The notes beneath the pieces are model-generated. The model searched no databases, was not told where the DNA came from, and worked only from the letters and a program-made list of their open reading frames with translations. Below, piece after piece: positions 1 to 8,459 of a DNA stretch of 64,000 nt; the first letter of the stretch is position 1; each line of letters begins with the position of its first letter. The stretch comes from Saccharopolyspora endophytica (GTDB taxonomy: Bacteria > Actinomycetota > Actinomycetes > Mycobacteriales > Pseudonocardiaceae), in NCBI RefSeq assembly GCF_018070075.1, contig NZ_JAGPXE010000010.1, forward strand, positions 244,406-308,405, in the 5' to 3' direction. The translations under genes were made by a program, and so were the position numbers.

Positions 1-938
1 TACGGCCGCCCGGCGGTGACGACGAAGAACACCCACAGCAGGATCATGGCGACCGCGAACATCCGGTACGGGCGCAGCCACGACCTGCTCAGCAGCAGCC
101 ACAGCCCGGCCAGCACCAGCGCGGTTCCGAGCACCCCGGCGTAGAGGACGAGCTGCACGGCGGTCCCGCCGCGACCGCCGGAGAGCATCGGGGATTCCTG
201 CGCGACGATCGACGACATCGCCAGCTGCGGCCACCCGTGCAGCGCCTGCCAGATCAGCGTCGGCGAACCGATCAGCAGCGCGATCCCCGCGCCCGCCCAC
301 AGCAGGGGCCGGGTCAGCACGGCTCGCGGGCCCACCGCCAGGGCGCTGACCAGCAGTGCCGCGCAGAGGAGTACGACCTGGAACTTCAGCTGCAGGTTGA
401 TGCCCAGCAGCACCCCGAACACCAGCAGCAGCCGGTCGTCGGCGACGCCCTGCGCGTGCTGCCGGAGCCAGCGCACCAGCGGCAGCAGCAGCGCCGTCCA
501 CAGCAGCGGCTCGAAGGTGTAGGGCGCCACCCAGTGCCCGATCAGGTTGCTCCACAGCCCGGTCGCGCCGGCGAACGCGGCGATGGCCTGAGCGCGGCGG
601 TCCGCCCCCAGCTCGCGGGCCAGCAGCGCGATCAGCACCACCGCACCACCGGAGGCCAGCGCGGCGGGCAGCCGGAGCACGAACATCGAATCCAGCGCGA
701 TGACGTCCATCGCGGCGGCGATCATCGGCGTCAGCGGCGGCTGGTCGACGTAACCCCAGCTCGGGTGGTACTTCCCGGCCGCGAGCATGTAGACCTCGTC
801 GATCCAGTAGTCCCCGAAGGCGCCCGCGATCGCGTGCGCCAGGGCGAGGACACCGGCGATGCCGAGCACCGGCCACGTCGCCGGCGGGTGCAGCGCTCGC
901 GGTGTTCGACGCCGGGTGTCCGGTTCATCGATGAGCAT
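1..938 (-). CDS. ArnT/GT39-like membrane glycosyltransferase (partial)
   Basis: The gene runs off the left edge; 312 codons are visible, read leftward from ATG at 938, with GGGGG about 6 nt upstream. A short cytoplasmic tail (about 20 residues) leads into a hydrophobic helix, then DEVYMLAAG and WGYVDQPPLTP. This acidic first loop is typical of PMT/ArnT-type glycosyltransferases (PMT_2), which move sugars from polyprenyl-phosphate carriers outside the membrane. The rest of the visible protein is a run of Leu/Ala/Val-rich membrane segments, still open at the edge. Acceptor and donor cannot be told from the sequence. The start is independent of the divergent kinase gene. Confidence 0.75.
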   Translation of the reverse strand, partial: MLIDEPDTRRRTPRALHPPATWPVLGIAGVLALAHAIAGAFGDYWIDEVYMLAAGKYHPSWGYVDQPPLTPMIAAAMDVIALDSMFVLRLPAALASGGAVVLIALLARELGADRRAQAIAAFAGATGLWSNLIGHWVAPYTFEPLLWTALLLPLVRWLRQHAQGVADDRLLLVFGVLLGINLQLKFQVVLLCAALLVSALAVGPRAVLTRPLLWAGAGIALLIGSPTLIWQALHGWPQLAMSSIVAQESPMLSGGRGGTAVQLVLYAGVLGTALVLAGLWLLLSRSWLRPYRMFAVAMILLWVFFVVTAGRP

Positions 939-1022
939 GAATTCCCCCAGGAATCTTCGGTGTCCCACCAGTCAACTCGGATCGCGCGCTGATCAACACC
1001 GCGATTGGTCGAGTTCTGCGGC

Positions 1023-1063
1023 GACGAAGGTTGTGCCCGCTCGCGCCCGGTGCAACTTTCGTC
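1023..1063. promoter_or_regulatory. Inverted repeat upstream of the kinase/regulator pair
   Basis: GACGAAGGTTGTG (1023-1035) is matched in inverted orientation by TGCAACTTTCGTC (1051-1063). The dyad lies 70-110 nt before the kinase start. The right arm resembles the ACGACTTTCGG boxes at 37402 and 38575, which also precede NarL-type kinase or ABC genes. A binding site for the cognate response regulator is an inference. Confidence 0.4.
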
Positions 1064-1131
1064 TAGACCTGGGTGACCTGCGGTGGGGTCCGGCTTCGCA
1101 AGCGGGCTCGGCCGGCCCTAACGTGGGCCTG

Positions 1132-2394
1132 GTGAAACGACCGCTCTGGCGGCTTCTTTGGAACACCCCGCGAGAGGCCGTCTTCGACATCTGCCTGGTC
1201 ATCGTGCTGTTCGCGTTCCCGCGAATGGTGGCGGGCTACTACCCGACCGACGCGTTGCCGGGCACCTACGACTGGATCGGCGGGCTGTGGTTCAGCCACG
1301 TCGCCAACGACCTGCTGTGCCTGGGGCTGCTCGCGCGCCGCCGCTTCCCGATGGTGCTGCTGTGGGTCGTCGCCGCGCTCTCGGTCGCGCAGGCGCTGCT
1401 GATCCAGTTCGGCCCCGGGCCGCTGTTGCAGATCAACGTGTCCACCGACCCCTGGGTCCCCGGCGTCACGCCGTGGGTGCTCTACGCGGTGATCGTCCAC
1501 GGGCGGGGGCACCGCTACCTCGCCTGGGCGTTGATCGTCGTGGTGACCGCGATCAGCCTGCGGCTGGGCCACGCGCCCCACCCGGACGTGGTGATCACCG
1601 GTGCGGCCTGGACGGTCTTCCCGATCGTGCTCGGGCTCTACGCCGCGGAGCGCGGCAGGCTCGCCGACGCGCTGCGGGAACGCGCCGAGCGCGCCGAGCA
1701 CGAGCGCGAACTGCTCGCCGAGCAGGCCCGCGCCGACGAGCGCGCCCGGCTGGCGGTGGAGATGCACGACGTGGTCACCCACCGCGTCAACCTGATGGTG
1801 CTGCAGGCGGGTGCGCTCGGCGTGGTCAGCGACGACCCGGCGGTGCACCGCGCGGCCGAGGACCTGCGCGCCAGCGGCGGGGAAGCGCTCGCCGAACTGC
1901 GCGACCTGGTCGGCGTGCTCCGCCGCGGCGCCGACGAGCGCGGCGATGCCGGCGCCGACGCGCCCGACGCGGACACGCCCAGCGACGTGCCGGACCTCCG
2001 CGAGCTCATCGGTCGGTCCGAGGCCGTGGGCATGTCCGTGCACTTCACGGCGGACGGCGATCCGGCGCCGGTCACCCCGGCCGTCGGCCGGACCGCCTAC
2101 CGCGTGGTGCAGGAGGGGCTGACCAACGCCCACAAGCACGCGCCCGGCGCCGACGTGCACGTCCGCGTGCTCTACAGCGACGACCGGGTGCGCGTGAGCG
2201 TCCGCAACACCGCACCCACCGGCCCCGCGCCCGCACTCGCCGGCAGCGGAGGGGGAGTGGGGCTGCTCGGGTTGCAGCAGCGCGTCGAGCTCGTCGGCGG
2301 GACCTTCCGCTCCGGCGCCACCGACGGCGACGGGTTCGAGGTGGAGGCCATACTGCCCGGGTACGTGCCCACCGAGGAGACCGCCGATGCCTGA
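1132..2394 (+). CDS. NarL-type sensor histidine kinase
   Basis: About 420 residues, GTG start at 1132 (GTG at 1123 is also possible; neither has a strong ribosome site). The N-terminal 160 residues contain several hydrophobic segments, then a coiled region rich in Arg/Glu. The HisKA_3 dimerisation box is EMHDVVTHR with the phospho-acceptor His at residue 212, and the ATPase N-box is GLTNAHKHA (Asn 332), followed by a GGGVGLLGL glycine box. It should autophosphorylate and pass phosphate to the response regulator encoded 8 bp inside its 3' end. The stimulus is unknown; this layout resembles the many DesK/LiaS-like kinases of actinomycetes. The overlap implies translational coupling. Confidence 0.9.
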   Translation: MKRPLWRLLWNTPREAVFDICLVIVLFAFPRMVAGYYPTDALPGTYDWIGGLWFSHVANDLLCLGLLARRRFPMVLLWVVAALSVAQALLIQFGPGPLLQINVSTDPWVPGVTPWVLYAVIVHGRGHRYLAWALIVVVTAISLRLGHAPHPDVVITGAAWTVFPIVLGLYAAERGRLADALRERAERAEHERELLAEQARADERARLAVEMHDVVTHRVNLMVLQAGALGVVSDDPAVHRAAEDLRASGGEALAELRDLVGVLRRGADERGDAGADAPDADTPSDVPDLRELIGRSEAVGMSVHFTADGDPAPVTPAVGRTAYRVVQEGLTNAHKHAPGADVHVRVLYSDDRVRVSVRNTAPTGPAPALAGSGGGVGLLGLQQRVELVGGTFRSGATDGDGFEVEAILPGYVPTEETADA

Positions 2395-3046
2395 GACGAT
2401 CCGGGTGCTCGTCGTCGACGACGAACCGATGGTCTGCGCGCACCTGCGCACGATCCTCGGCTCGGCGCCCGACATCGAGGTGGTCGACGAGGCGCAGGAC
2501 GGCGCCGCCGCCGTGGAAGCCGTCGTGCGGCACCGGCCGAACGTCGTGCTGATGGACCTGCGGATGCCCGGCGTCGACGGGCTCACCGCCACCGAGCGGA
2601 TCTGCACCATGCCCGACGCACCCGCCGTGGTCGCGCTGACCACCTTCGACGCCGACAAGTACGTGCTGCGCGCGCTGCGAGCCGGGGCGGTCGGGTTCCT
2701 GGTGAAGTCCACGCCGCCGCAGGACCTCATCGGCCTGGTGCGGGTCGCCGCGGACGGGCACACGGTCCTCTCGGAGGAGGCCAAGCGGCGACTGCTGGCG
2801 GCCACCGGTGGGGAGCAGAGCGCCCGGGAACGCGCGGTCGGTCTGACCCGCGAGCTCACCGAGCGGGAGATCGAGGTGCTCACCTGCCTCGGCCGCGGCA
2901 TGTCCAACGCGCAGATCGCCGCGCGGCTGCACCTCTCGGAGGCGACCGTGAAGAGCTACGTGTCGCGGATGCTGGTCAAGCTCGACTGCGAGAACCGCTT
3001 GCAGGCCGGGCTGCTCGCCTACGACGCGGGCCTCGTGCCCCGCTGA
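2387..3046 (+). CDS. LuxR/NarL-family response regulator
   Basis: 219 residues; the ATG overlaps the end of the kinase gene by 8 bases. The receiver domain (1-120) has the acidic pair D11-D12, the phospho-acceptor D57 in LMDLRMPG, and the conserved Lys in FLVKST. A LuxR-type helix-turn-helix follows (about 150-215: LTEREIEVL, GMSNAQIAARL, SEATVKSYVSRML). It is the evident partner of the upstream kinase and would bind DNA as a phosphorylated dimer. Targets are unknown; the dyad at 1023-1063 suggests autoregulation. Full length, nothing missing. Confidence 0.95.
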   Translation: MPETIRVLVVDDEPMVCAHLRTILGSAPDIEVVDEAQDGAAAVEAVVRHRPNVVLMDLRMPGVDGLTATERICTMPDAPAVVALTTFDADKYVLRALRAGAVGFLVKSTPPQDLIGLVRVAADGHTVLSEEAKRRLLAATGGEQSARERAVGLTRELTEREIEVLTCLGRGMSNAQIAARLHLSEATVKSYVSRMLVKLDCENRLQAGLLAYDAGLVPR

Positions 3047-3268
3047 CGCGCGGGACCTGCGTGATCGTTAGGCCATCCGGGTGGATTGGTCCAACAGGTT
3101 TAACGATCAATCGAGTGAGCTCCACCGATTGGCTCTGGAATATTCCACCCAAGATCGGTACACCATAGGTGACGCGTTCCGAACGGTTGTCGGGGCCGGG
3201 AACGCGTCAGCGCCGTCGGTTCGGGGATCGATGGCGCACCGGTCGGAGGGGTCCGGCCGCAACGAGGG

Positions 3269-3301
3269 TGCCCTCGGCGCAATCGGGGTGCGCCGAGGGC
3301 A
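3269..3301 (+). terminator. Intrinsic terminator hairpin
   Basis: TGCCCTCGGCGC (3269-3280) pairs perfectly with GCGCCGAGGGCA (3290-3301) across a 9-nt loop. It is followed on the plus strand by the T-rich run TCTTTCTCTT. It would end a transcript from the response regulator or from a small RNA starting between 3050 and 3260. Confidence 0.7.
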
Positions 3302-3321
3302 TCTTTCTCTTGTGGTCCCCG

Positions 3322-3510
3322 GCTGTGGTCCTCTTGCTTCGCGGTGCGGGTGGCGGAACCTGAGCGGCTTCGTGGACTCCGTGCGCCGCTCCTGATGTAT
3401 GTCCAATGCACGGCGTCGCGGCGCACTCGCCACGAAGTCGCTGATGAACCCGCGGCGGTGCGAGTTGCTCAGGTGGGGTGAAGAGAAAGCACCTTCGGTG
3501 CTTGCCCGAC
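3322..3510 (+). repeat. Dispersed intergenic repeat, copy A
   Basis: 189-bp element matching 56570-56760 (inverted) over its whole length and sharing its core with 32367-32597 and 58652-58830. Shared blocks include GCGGTGCGGGTGGCGGAACC, CGTGCGCCGCTCCTGATGTA, CTCGCCACGAAG and GAACCCGCGGCGGTGCGAG. Internally CTTCGTGG...CCACGAAG and CGTGCGCCG...CGGCGCAC form a long interrupted hairpin, and a small hairpin (AAGCACC...GGTGCTT) closes the right end. Not coding. Confidence 0.8.
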
Positions 3511-3733
3511 GTTGTTCCGTGCGTTGAGCAATTGTCGCCCGGTGGTTGATATTTTCATTTCCTTGGGCTTGTGACCTGCGGGTTAATGGGGAAAAGCGGC
3601 AAAATCCTTCTCTTTCGCGGTTGTTCTTCTGTTGGTTAGTGTTCGATCAAGATTGCTGCGGGGCGCCGGGTTGGGGAAGGCAGGCCCTCGGTTCGAGTTC
3701 TCGCGGCAAGACCTTCGGACAAGGAGATTCACG

Positions 3734-4522
3734 ATGGTCGATGCCCCACGTCGCCTCGCTCGGATGGCCGGTGTTGCCGCGATCGCCGTCGCCGCGCTCA
3801 CCTCGGCTTCGGTCGCCCAGGCGGCCCCGGCCGACGTCAACCCGTACATCGTCGGCGGGCAGGACGCCGAGATCGCGGACCACCCGTTCACCGTCGCGCT
3901 GACCACGCCCGACGGTCAGCAGTTCTGCGGTGGCTCGCTGGTGTCCCCGACCAAGGTCCTCACCGCCGCCCACTGCACCACCGGTCAGCAGCCCGCCGAC
4001 ATCAAGATCGTCAGCGGCCGCACCACCATGAGCACCACCGAGGGCACGGTTTCCGACGTCACCAACGTCTGGATCCACCCGGAGTACACCGACGCCACCA
4101 AGGGCTTCGACGTCTCCGTGCTGACCCTCGGCGCCCCGGTGCAGGAGCAGCCCATCGAGCTCGCCACCGCCGACGACGCGGCCTACGCCCCCGACACCCA
4201 GGCCACCATCCTGGGCTGGGGCAACACCTCCGAGGGCGGCCAGCAGGCCGACCACCTGCAGATGGCTCAGCTGCCGGTGACCTCGGACGACACCTGCTCC
4301 AAGGCGTACCCGGAGTACAGCAACCAGTCGATGGTCTGCGCCGGTGTGCCGGAAGGCGGGATCGACAGCTGCCAGGGTGACTCGGGCGGCCCGATGGTCG
4401 CCGACGGTCGCCTGATCGGCGTCGTGTCCTGGGGCCAGGGTTGCGCGCAGCCCGGCTTCCCGGGCGTCTACGCCCGCGTCGGCGCCTACAACGACGTGAT
4501 CACCGAGCAGATCAACTCCTGA
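3734..4522 (+). CDS. Secreted trypsin-like serine protease (S1 family)
   Basis: 262 residues. ATG at 3734 follows AAGGAG at 3721 and gives a classic signal peptide: basic MVDAPRRLARM, a hydrophobic core, and ASVAQAA with probable cleavage near residue 30. A short propeptide then leads to IVGG, the usual new N-terminus of an activated trypsin. The triad is His80 (TAAHC), Asp126 (FDVSVL) and Ser217 (GDSGGP). An Asp six residues before the serine (IDSCQGDSGG) predicts cleavage after Arg/Lys, as in Streptomyces griseus trypsin. Cysteines fit the standard disulfides. It stands alone, and a hairpin terminator follows. Confidence 0.95.
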   Translation: MVDAPRRLARMAGVAAIAVAALTSASVAQAAPADVNPYIVGGQDAEIADHPFTVALTTPDGQQFCGGSLVSPTKVLTAAHCTTGQQPADIKIVSGRTTMSTTEGTVSDVTNVWIHPEYTDATKGFDVSVLTLGAPVQEQPIELATADDAAYAPDTQATILGWGNTSEGGQQADHLQMAQLPVTSDDTCSKAYPEYSNQSMVCAGVPEGGIDSCQGDSGGPMVADGRLIGVVSWGQGCAQPGFPGVYARVGAYNDVITEQINS

Positions 4523-4529
4523 CGAGCGA

Positions 4530-4567
4530 CCCGGCCGGGGATCGTCATCCCGCTGGCCCCGGCCGGG
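4530..4567. terminator. Hairpin between protease and ileS
   Basis: CCCGGCCGGGG (4530-4540) pairs with CCCCGGCCGGG (4557-4567) across a 16-nt loop, 8 nt after the protease stop and in front of the convergent ileS stop. It probably serves both strands. Confidence 0.6.
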
Positions 4568-4644
4568 CCCGCTCCAGGAACTGTTCAGGGATCGCTCTGT
4601 GGAAGAAAGGCCGTGGACGCTCGCTCGCCGTCCGCGGCCTTTCG

Positions 4645-7524
4645 CTATGCCGGGACCAGCGTCACCGAGATGCCCAGCTTGGCGTCGGTGTGCTCGTCGG
4701 CGTCGGCGCTCTCGACGACCTCGGTCGCCAGCACGGCCCCGGCGATCTCGTCCCGGTGCGCGCTGAGCGCCGCACCGATCTCCGCGGAGCCGTTCCAGCG
4801 CAACGAGATCCGGTCGGTGATCTCCCGGCCGTCCTGCTTGCGGCAGTTCTGCACGAACCGGATGATCTCCCGCGCCAACCCGGCCAGCCGCAGCTCCGGC
4901 GTGATCGCGGTGTCCAGCGCGATCGAGACCTCCCGCTGCTCCTCCGAGGGCCACCCGGTCCCGGCGACGTCGCCGGTGACGACCTCGCGGACGTTGATCT
5001 CCTCGGCCAGATCCGCCCGCAGCTCGGCGGGCAGGTCCGGGCTGATCACCGCCGTCGCCAGCGGCTGCCGCACCTTCAGCGCCTCGTCGCGGCGCAACGA
5101 CCGGCCCGCCACCGCGAGCCTGCGCTCGACGTCGACCAGCGACAGCAGCTCCTCGTCGACCGGGCCGGGCTCGGGCCAGGCCGACAGGTGCACGGAATCG
5201 GGGACGTCCGGAGAACCCGGGCGGACGGTGCGCTGCCAGACCTCCTCGGTGAGGAACGGGATGAACGGGGCCAGCAGCCGGGTCAGCACGTCCAGGCATT
5301 CGTGCAGCGTGCGCAGGGCGTTGACCTCGCCGTCCCAGAACCTCGGGCGCGAACGGCGCACGTACCAGTTCGACAGGTCGTCGACGAACTCCGCCAGCAC
5401 CCGGCCGGCCCCGGCGGTGTCGTAGTCCTCCAAGCGCGAATCCACCTGCCGCACGACCTGGTTCAGCCGCGCCAGCACCCACCGGTCCAGCACCGGCCGC
5501 TCGCCGGGCGGATCGGGTTCGGCCCACTCCGACAGCGCCGCGTAGCGGTTGAGGAACGACGCCGTGTTCCAGTAGGTCAGCAGCACCTTGCGGACGATCT
5601 CGCGCAGCGCCTCGTGCCCCACCCGGCGCGGTGACCAGGGAGAACCGATGCACAGCATGAACCAGCGCAGCGCGTCCGCGCCGTGGGCCTCCATCAGCGG
5701 CAGCGGCTCCAGCACGTTGCCCAGGTTCTTGCTCATCTTCCGGCCGTCCTCGGCCAGGATGTGCCCCAGGCACACCACGTTCCGATAGCTGGAGCGGTCG
5801 AACAGCAGGGTCCCGATCGCCATCAGCGTGTAGAACCAGCCGCGGGTCTGGTCCAGCGCCTCGCAGATGTAGTCCGCCGGGTAGTTGCGCGCCAACGCCT
5901 CGGCGCTGCCCGGTGCGTGCGGGTAGCCCAGCTGCGCGAACGGCATCGAACCCGAGTCGAACCAGGCGTCGACCACCTCCGGCACCCGCGCGGCCCGCTG
6001 CCCGCACTCCGGGCAGGTGAAGGTGATCTCGTCGATGTGCGGCCGGTGCGGGTCGAGCCCGGAGAGATCGCGGCCGGTGCGTTCGCCCAGCTCAGCGCGG
6101 GAACCGATCGCCGTCACGTGCCCGTCGGCGCAGCGCCACAGCGACAGCGGGGTGCCCCAGTAGCGGTTGCGGGACAGCGCCCAGTCGACGTTGCCCGCCA
6201 GCCAGTCGCCGAACCGGCCGTGCTTGACGTGCTCGGGGTACCAGCGGGTGTTCTCGTTCTCCCGTTGCAGCGATGGGTGAATCGCGGTCGTGCGGATGTA
6301 CCAGGACGGCTGCGCGCGGTACATCAGCGGCGTGTGGCAGCGCCAGCAGTGCGGGTAGGCGTGCTCGATCGTCCCCTCGCCGACCAGCGCGCCCCGCCGC
6401 CGCAGGTCCTCGATCAGGACCGGGTTGGCATCCTTGAAGAACATGCCGCCGACCAGCGGCAGCGCCGGGTCGAAGCGGCCGTCCGGGCCCAGCGGGTCGA
6501 CCACCGGGAGGTCGTTCTCGCGGCCCGTCGCGAGGTCGTCCGGGCCGAACGCCGGAGCCAGGTGCACCAAGCCCGTGCCGTCGGTGGTGGAGACGTACTC
6601 GGCCAGCACCATGCGGTGGGCGTCCTGGACGTCCACCAGGTCGAACGGCGGGCGGTAGGGGAGTCCTGCCAGATCGCGGCCCGGAACCCGGGCCACCACC
6701 TCGCCCCCGACGACGTCGGCCAGCGACTCGGCGACCACGAACGTGCCGCGCTCACCGCGCGCGAGCACGTAGGTGACCTCCGGGTGGACCGCGACGGCGG
6801 TGTTGGACACCAGCGTCCACGGCGTCGTCGTCCACACCAGGAGCTCGGCATCATGGCCCGCCAGCGGTTCTTCCAGCGGCAAGCGGACGAAAACCGAAGG
6901 GTCCTCGTCGGTTTCGTAGCCCTGCGCGACCTCGTGCGCCGACAACGTCGTCTGGTCCCGCGGGCAGTACGGCGCGGCGCGGTGGTCCTCCACCAGCAGC
7001 CCGGCGTCGAAGATCCGCCGCAGCGCCCACCACACGCTGTCGACGTAGGAGGCCGACATGGTCCAGTAGGCCGTGGAGAGGTCGATCCAGTAACCCATCC
7101 GCTTTGTGACGGCCTCGAACTCGCCGACGTAGCGCTGCACCGATTCCCGGCAGCGCGCGTTGAACTCGGCGATGCCCAGCCGCTCCACGTCGGGCTTGCC
7201 GGTCAGCCCCAGCTCCCGCTCCACCGCCAGCTCGACCGGCAGGCCGTGGCAGTCCCAGCCCGCCCGGCGCGGCACCCGGAACCCCTTCATCGTGCGGAAG
7301 CGGGGGAAGACGTCCTTGAACACCCGGGCTTCCACGTGGTGGGTGCCGGGCGTGCCGTTGGCCGTCGGCGGGCCCTCGTAGAACACCCACAGCGGTCCGT
7401 CGGCGGTCTGCTCCAGGCTCCGCTCGAAGACCCGGTGCTCGCGCCACCACTCGATGCGCCGCCGCTCGGCCTCCGGCAGGTCGATCGCCGAGGCCAGCGG
7501 GTGGAACGGAGAAGCCGATCTCAT
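4645..7524 (-). CDS. ileS: Isoleucyl-tRNA synthetase, type-2-like, with GTHH signature
   Basis: 959 residues from ATG at 7524. It charges tRNA-Ile with isoleucine. Class I features are the WVFYEGPPTANG entry strand, GWDCHGLPVE, an editing domain (WTTTPWTL near residue 230) and the second signature KMSKN (residues 596-600, bases 5725-5739). The first signature, normally HIGH, reads G60-T61-H62-H63 (bases 7336-7347): the first His has become Gly and the Gly has become His. The C-terminal part (ITPELRLAGLAREIIRFVQ) resembles the eukaryote-like type 2 enzymes of actinobacteria, but the protein is shorter than their usual length of about 1040. It may be a second copy. It diverges from an IclR regulator. 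Confidence 0.9.
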   Translation of the reverse strand: MRSASPFHPLASAIDLPEAERRRIEWWREHRVFERSLEQTADGPLWVFYEGPPTANGTPGTHHVEARVFKDVFPRFRTMKGFRVPRRAGWDCHGLPVELAVERELGLTGKPDVERLGIAEFNARCRESVQRYVGEFEAVTKRMGYWIDLSTAYWTMSASYVDSVWWALRRIFDAGLLVEDHRAAPYCPRDQTTLSAHEVAQGYETDEDPSVFVRLPLEEPLAGHDAELLVWTTTPWTLVSNTAVAVHPEVTYVLARGERGTFVVAESLADVVGGEVVARVPGRDLAGLPYRPPFDLVDVQDAHRMVLAEYVSTTDGTGLVHLAPAFGPDDLATGRENDLPVVDPLGPDGRFDPALPLVGGMFFKDANPVLIEDLRRRGALVGEGTIEHAYPHCWRCHTPLMYRAQPSWYIRTTAIHPSLQRENENTRWYPEHVKHGRFGDWLAGNVDWALSRNRYWGTPLSLWRCADGHVTAIGSRAELGERTGRDLSGLDPHRPHIDEITFTCPECGQRAARVPEVVDAWFDSGSMPFAQLGYPHAPGSAEALARNYPADYICEALDQTRGWFYTLMAIGTLLFDRSSYRNVVCLGHILAEDGRKMSKNLGNVLEPLPLMEAHGADALRWFMLCIGSPWSPRRVGHEALREIVRKVLLTYWNTASFLNRYAALSEWAEPDPPGERPVLDRWVLARLNQVVRQVDSRLEDYDTAGAGRVLAEFVDDLSNWYVRRSRPRFWDGEVNALRTLHECLDVLTRLLAPFIPFLTEEVWQRTVRPGSPDVPDSVHLSAWPEPGPVDEELLSLVDVERRLAVAGRSLRRDEALKVRQPLATAVISPDLPAELRADLAEEINVREVVTGDVAGTGWPSEEQREVSIALDTAITPELRLAGLAREIIRFVQNCRKQDGREITDRISLRWNGSAEIGAALSAHRDEIAGAVLATEVVESADADEHTDAKLGISVTLVPA

Positions 7525-7617
7525 GCCCCCATGGTGGAGCCGCGCGGTCGCTTCGCGCTCGCTGTACTGTTCGGTAGGTCCCGCCCGGGACGACGACGGA
7601 GCAGGAGGATTCGAGGG

Positions 7618-8397
7618 GTGACGGCTGACGAAGCGGCCAGCACGCACGGGCACAACCTGGTGAAGTCCGCGGACCGCGCGCTGATCATTCTGGAACTGCT
7701 CTCCCGGGGGAGGCACCGCCTCAGCGACATCGCCGAGACGCTGCGGCTGCCGCTGTCCAGCGTGCACGGCCTGCTCGGCACCCTCGTGCACCGCGGCTTC
7801 GCCGAGTTCGACCCCACCACCCGCACCTACGGCCTCGGGCTCAAGGCCTGGACCGTCGGGCAGGGCTACACCGGGCACCGCGACATCGTCGGCCTGGCGC
7901 TGCCGCTGATGGAACGCCTCGCGCAGCAGACCGGTGAGACCGTGCAGCTGTCCCGGCTCGACGGCATCGAGAACGTCTACATCGCCATCGCCGAGTCCCC
8001 GCAGCCGATGAAGCTCGTCTCCGCCGTCGGCATGCGGCTGCCCGCGCACTCCGTCGCGCTCGGCAAGGCGCTGCTGGCCGGCCTGAGCGACGACGAGGTC
8101 GTGGCCCGCTACGAGGACGTCGAGCTGGAGCGCTTCACCGACAACACGATCACCGCGCTGCCGCAGCTGCTCGCCCAGCTCGCCGAGGTGCGCCGCGACG
8201 GCTACGCCGTCGACGACGAGGAGTACATCATCGGCTGCCGCTGCCTGGCGGTCCCGATCCGGGACCACGCGGGTGAGGTGGTCGCGGGCATGTCGGTCTC
8301 AGCCCCGACCCCCCGCTGCGGCGAGAACTGGACCGAGGAGACCCGGGCGCCGCTCACCGAGGTCGTCGACGCGGTCCACCGCCAACTCCGCCACTGA
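7618..8397 (+). CDS. IclR-family transcriptional regulator
   Basis: 259 residues from GTG at 7618, with AGGAGG 9 nt upstream. An N-terminal winged helix (residues 15-75; KSADRALIILELLS, LPLSSVHGLLGTL) precedes the IclR effector domain (about 85-255) with the typical GMRLPAHSVALGKALLAG stretch and the late GCRCLAVPI strand. The family senses small organic acids or aromatics and acts as tetramers. It diverges from ileS with only 93 bp between them; whether it controls ileS is not shown. The other neighbour, an extradiol dioxygenase, has its own MarR regulator. Confidence 0.92.
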   Translation: MTADEAASTHGHNLVKSADRALIILELLSRGRHRLSDIAETLRLPLSSVHGLLGTLVHRGFAEFDPTTRTYGLGLKAWTVGQGYTGHRDIVGLALPLMERLAQQTGETVQLSRLDGIENVYIAIAESPQPMKLVSAVGMRLPAHSVALGKALLAGLSDDEVVARYEDVELERFTDNTITALPQLLAQLAEVRRDGYAVDDEEYIIGCRCLAVPIRDHAGEVVAGMSVSAPTPRCGENWTEETRAPLTEVVDAVHRQLRH

Positions 8398-8459
8398 CCT
8401 GGATCACGTCACCTCGTTTCGGACCGAAACCGCCCGTGGGCAACGGGCGTCGTGGCCGG

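Larger units (their letters stand above)
3047..3733. other. 687-bp intergenic region with dyads, an orphan terminator and a dispersed repeat
   Basis: No convincing gene. It holds TGATCGTTA (3062-3070) inverted at 3101-3109, a perfect 12-bp palindrome TGGAATATTCCA (3136-3147), a strong terminator (3269-3301), repeat copy A (3322-3510), and a lower-GC stretch up to the protease ribosome site. A terminator more than 220 nt beyond the response regulator leaves room for a small untranslated transcript (see findings). Confidence 0.5.

Noticed and set aside
3107..3433. Short minus-strand frame with an ERRTES-type peptide, with similar ones near 32500 and 58800
   Set aside because: The similarity follows from the shared repeat DNA; no ribosome sites, and frame ends differ between copies.
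5683..7617. Plus-strand frame upstream of and in phase with the IclR gene
   Set aside because: It is antisense to ileS; the IclR protein starts cleanly at the GTG at 7618 with AGGAGG.
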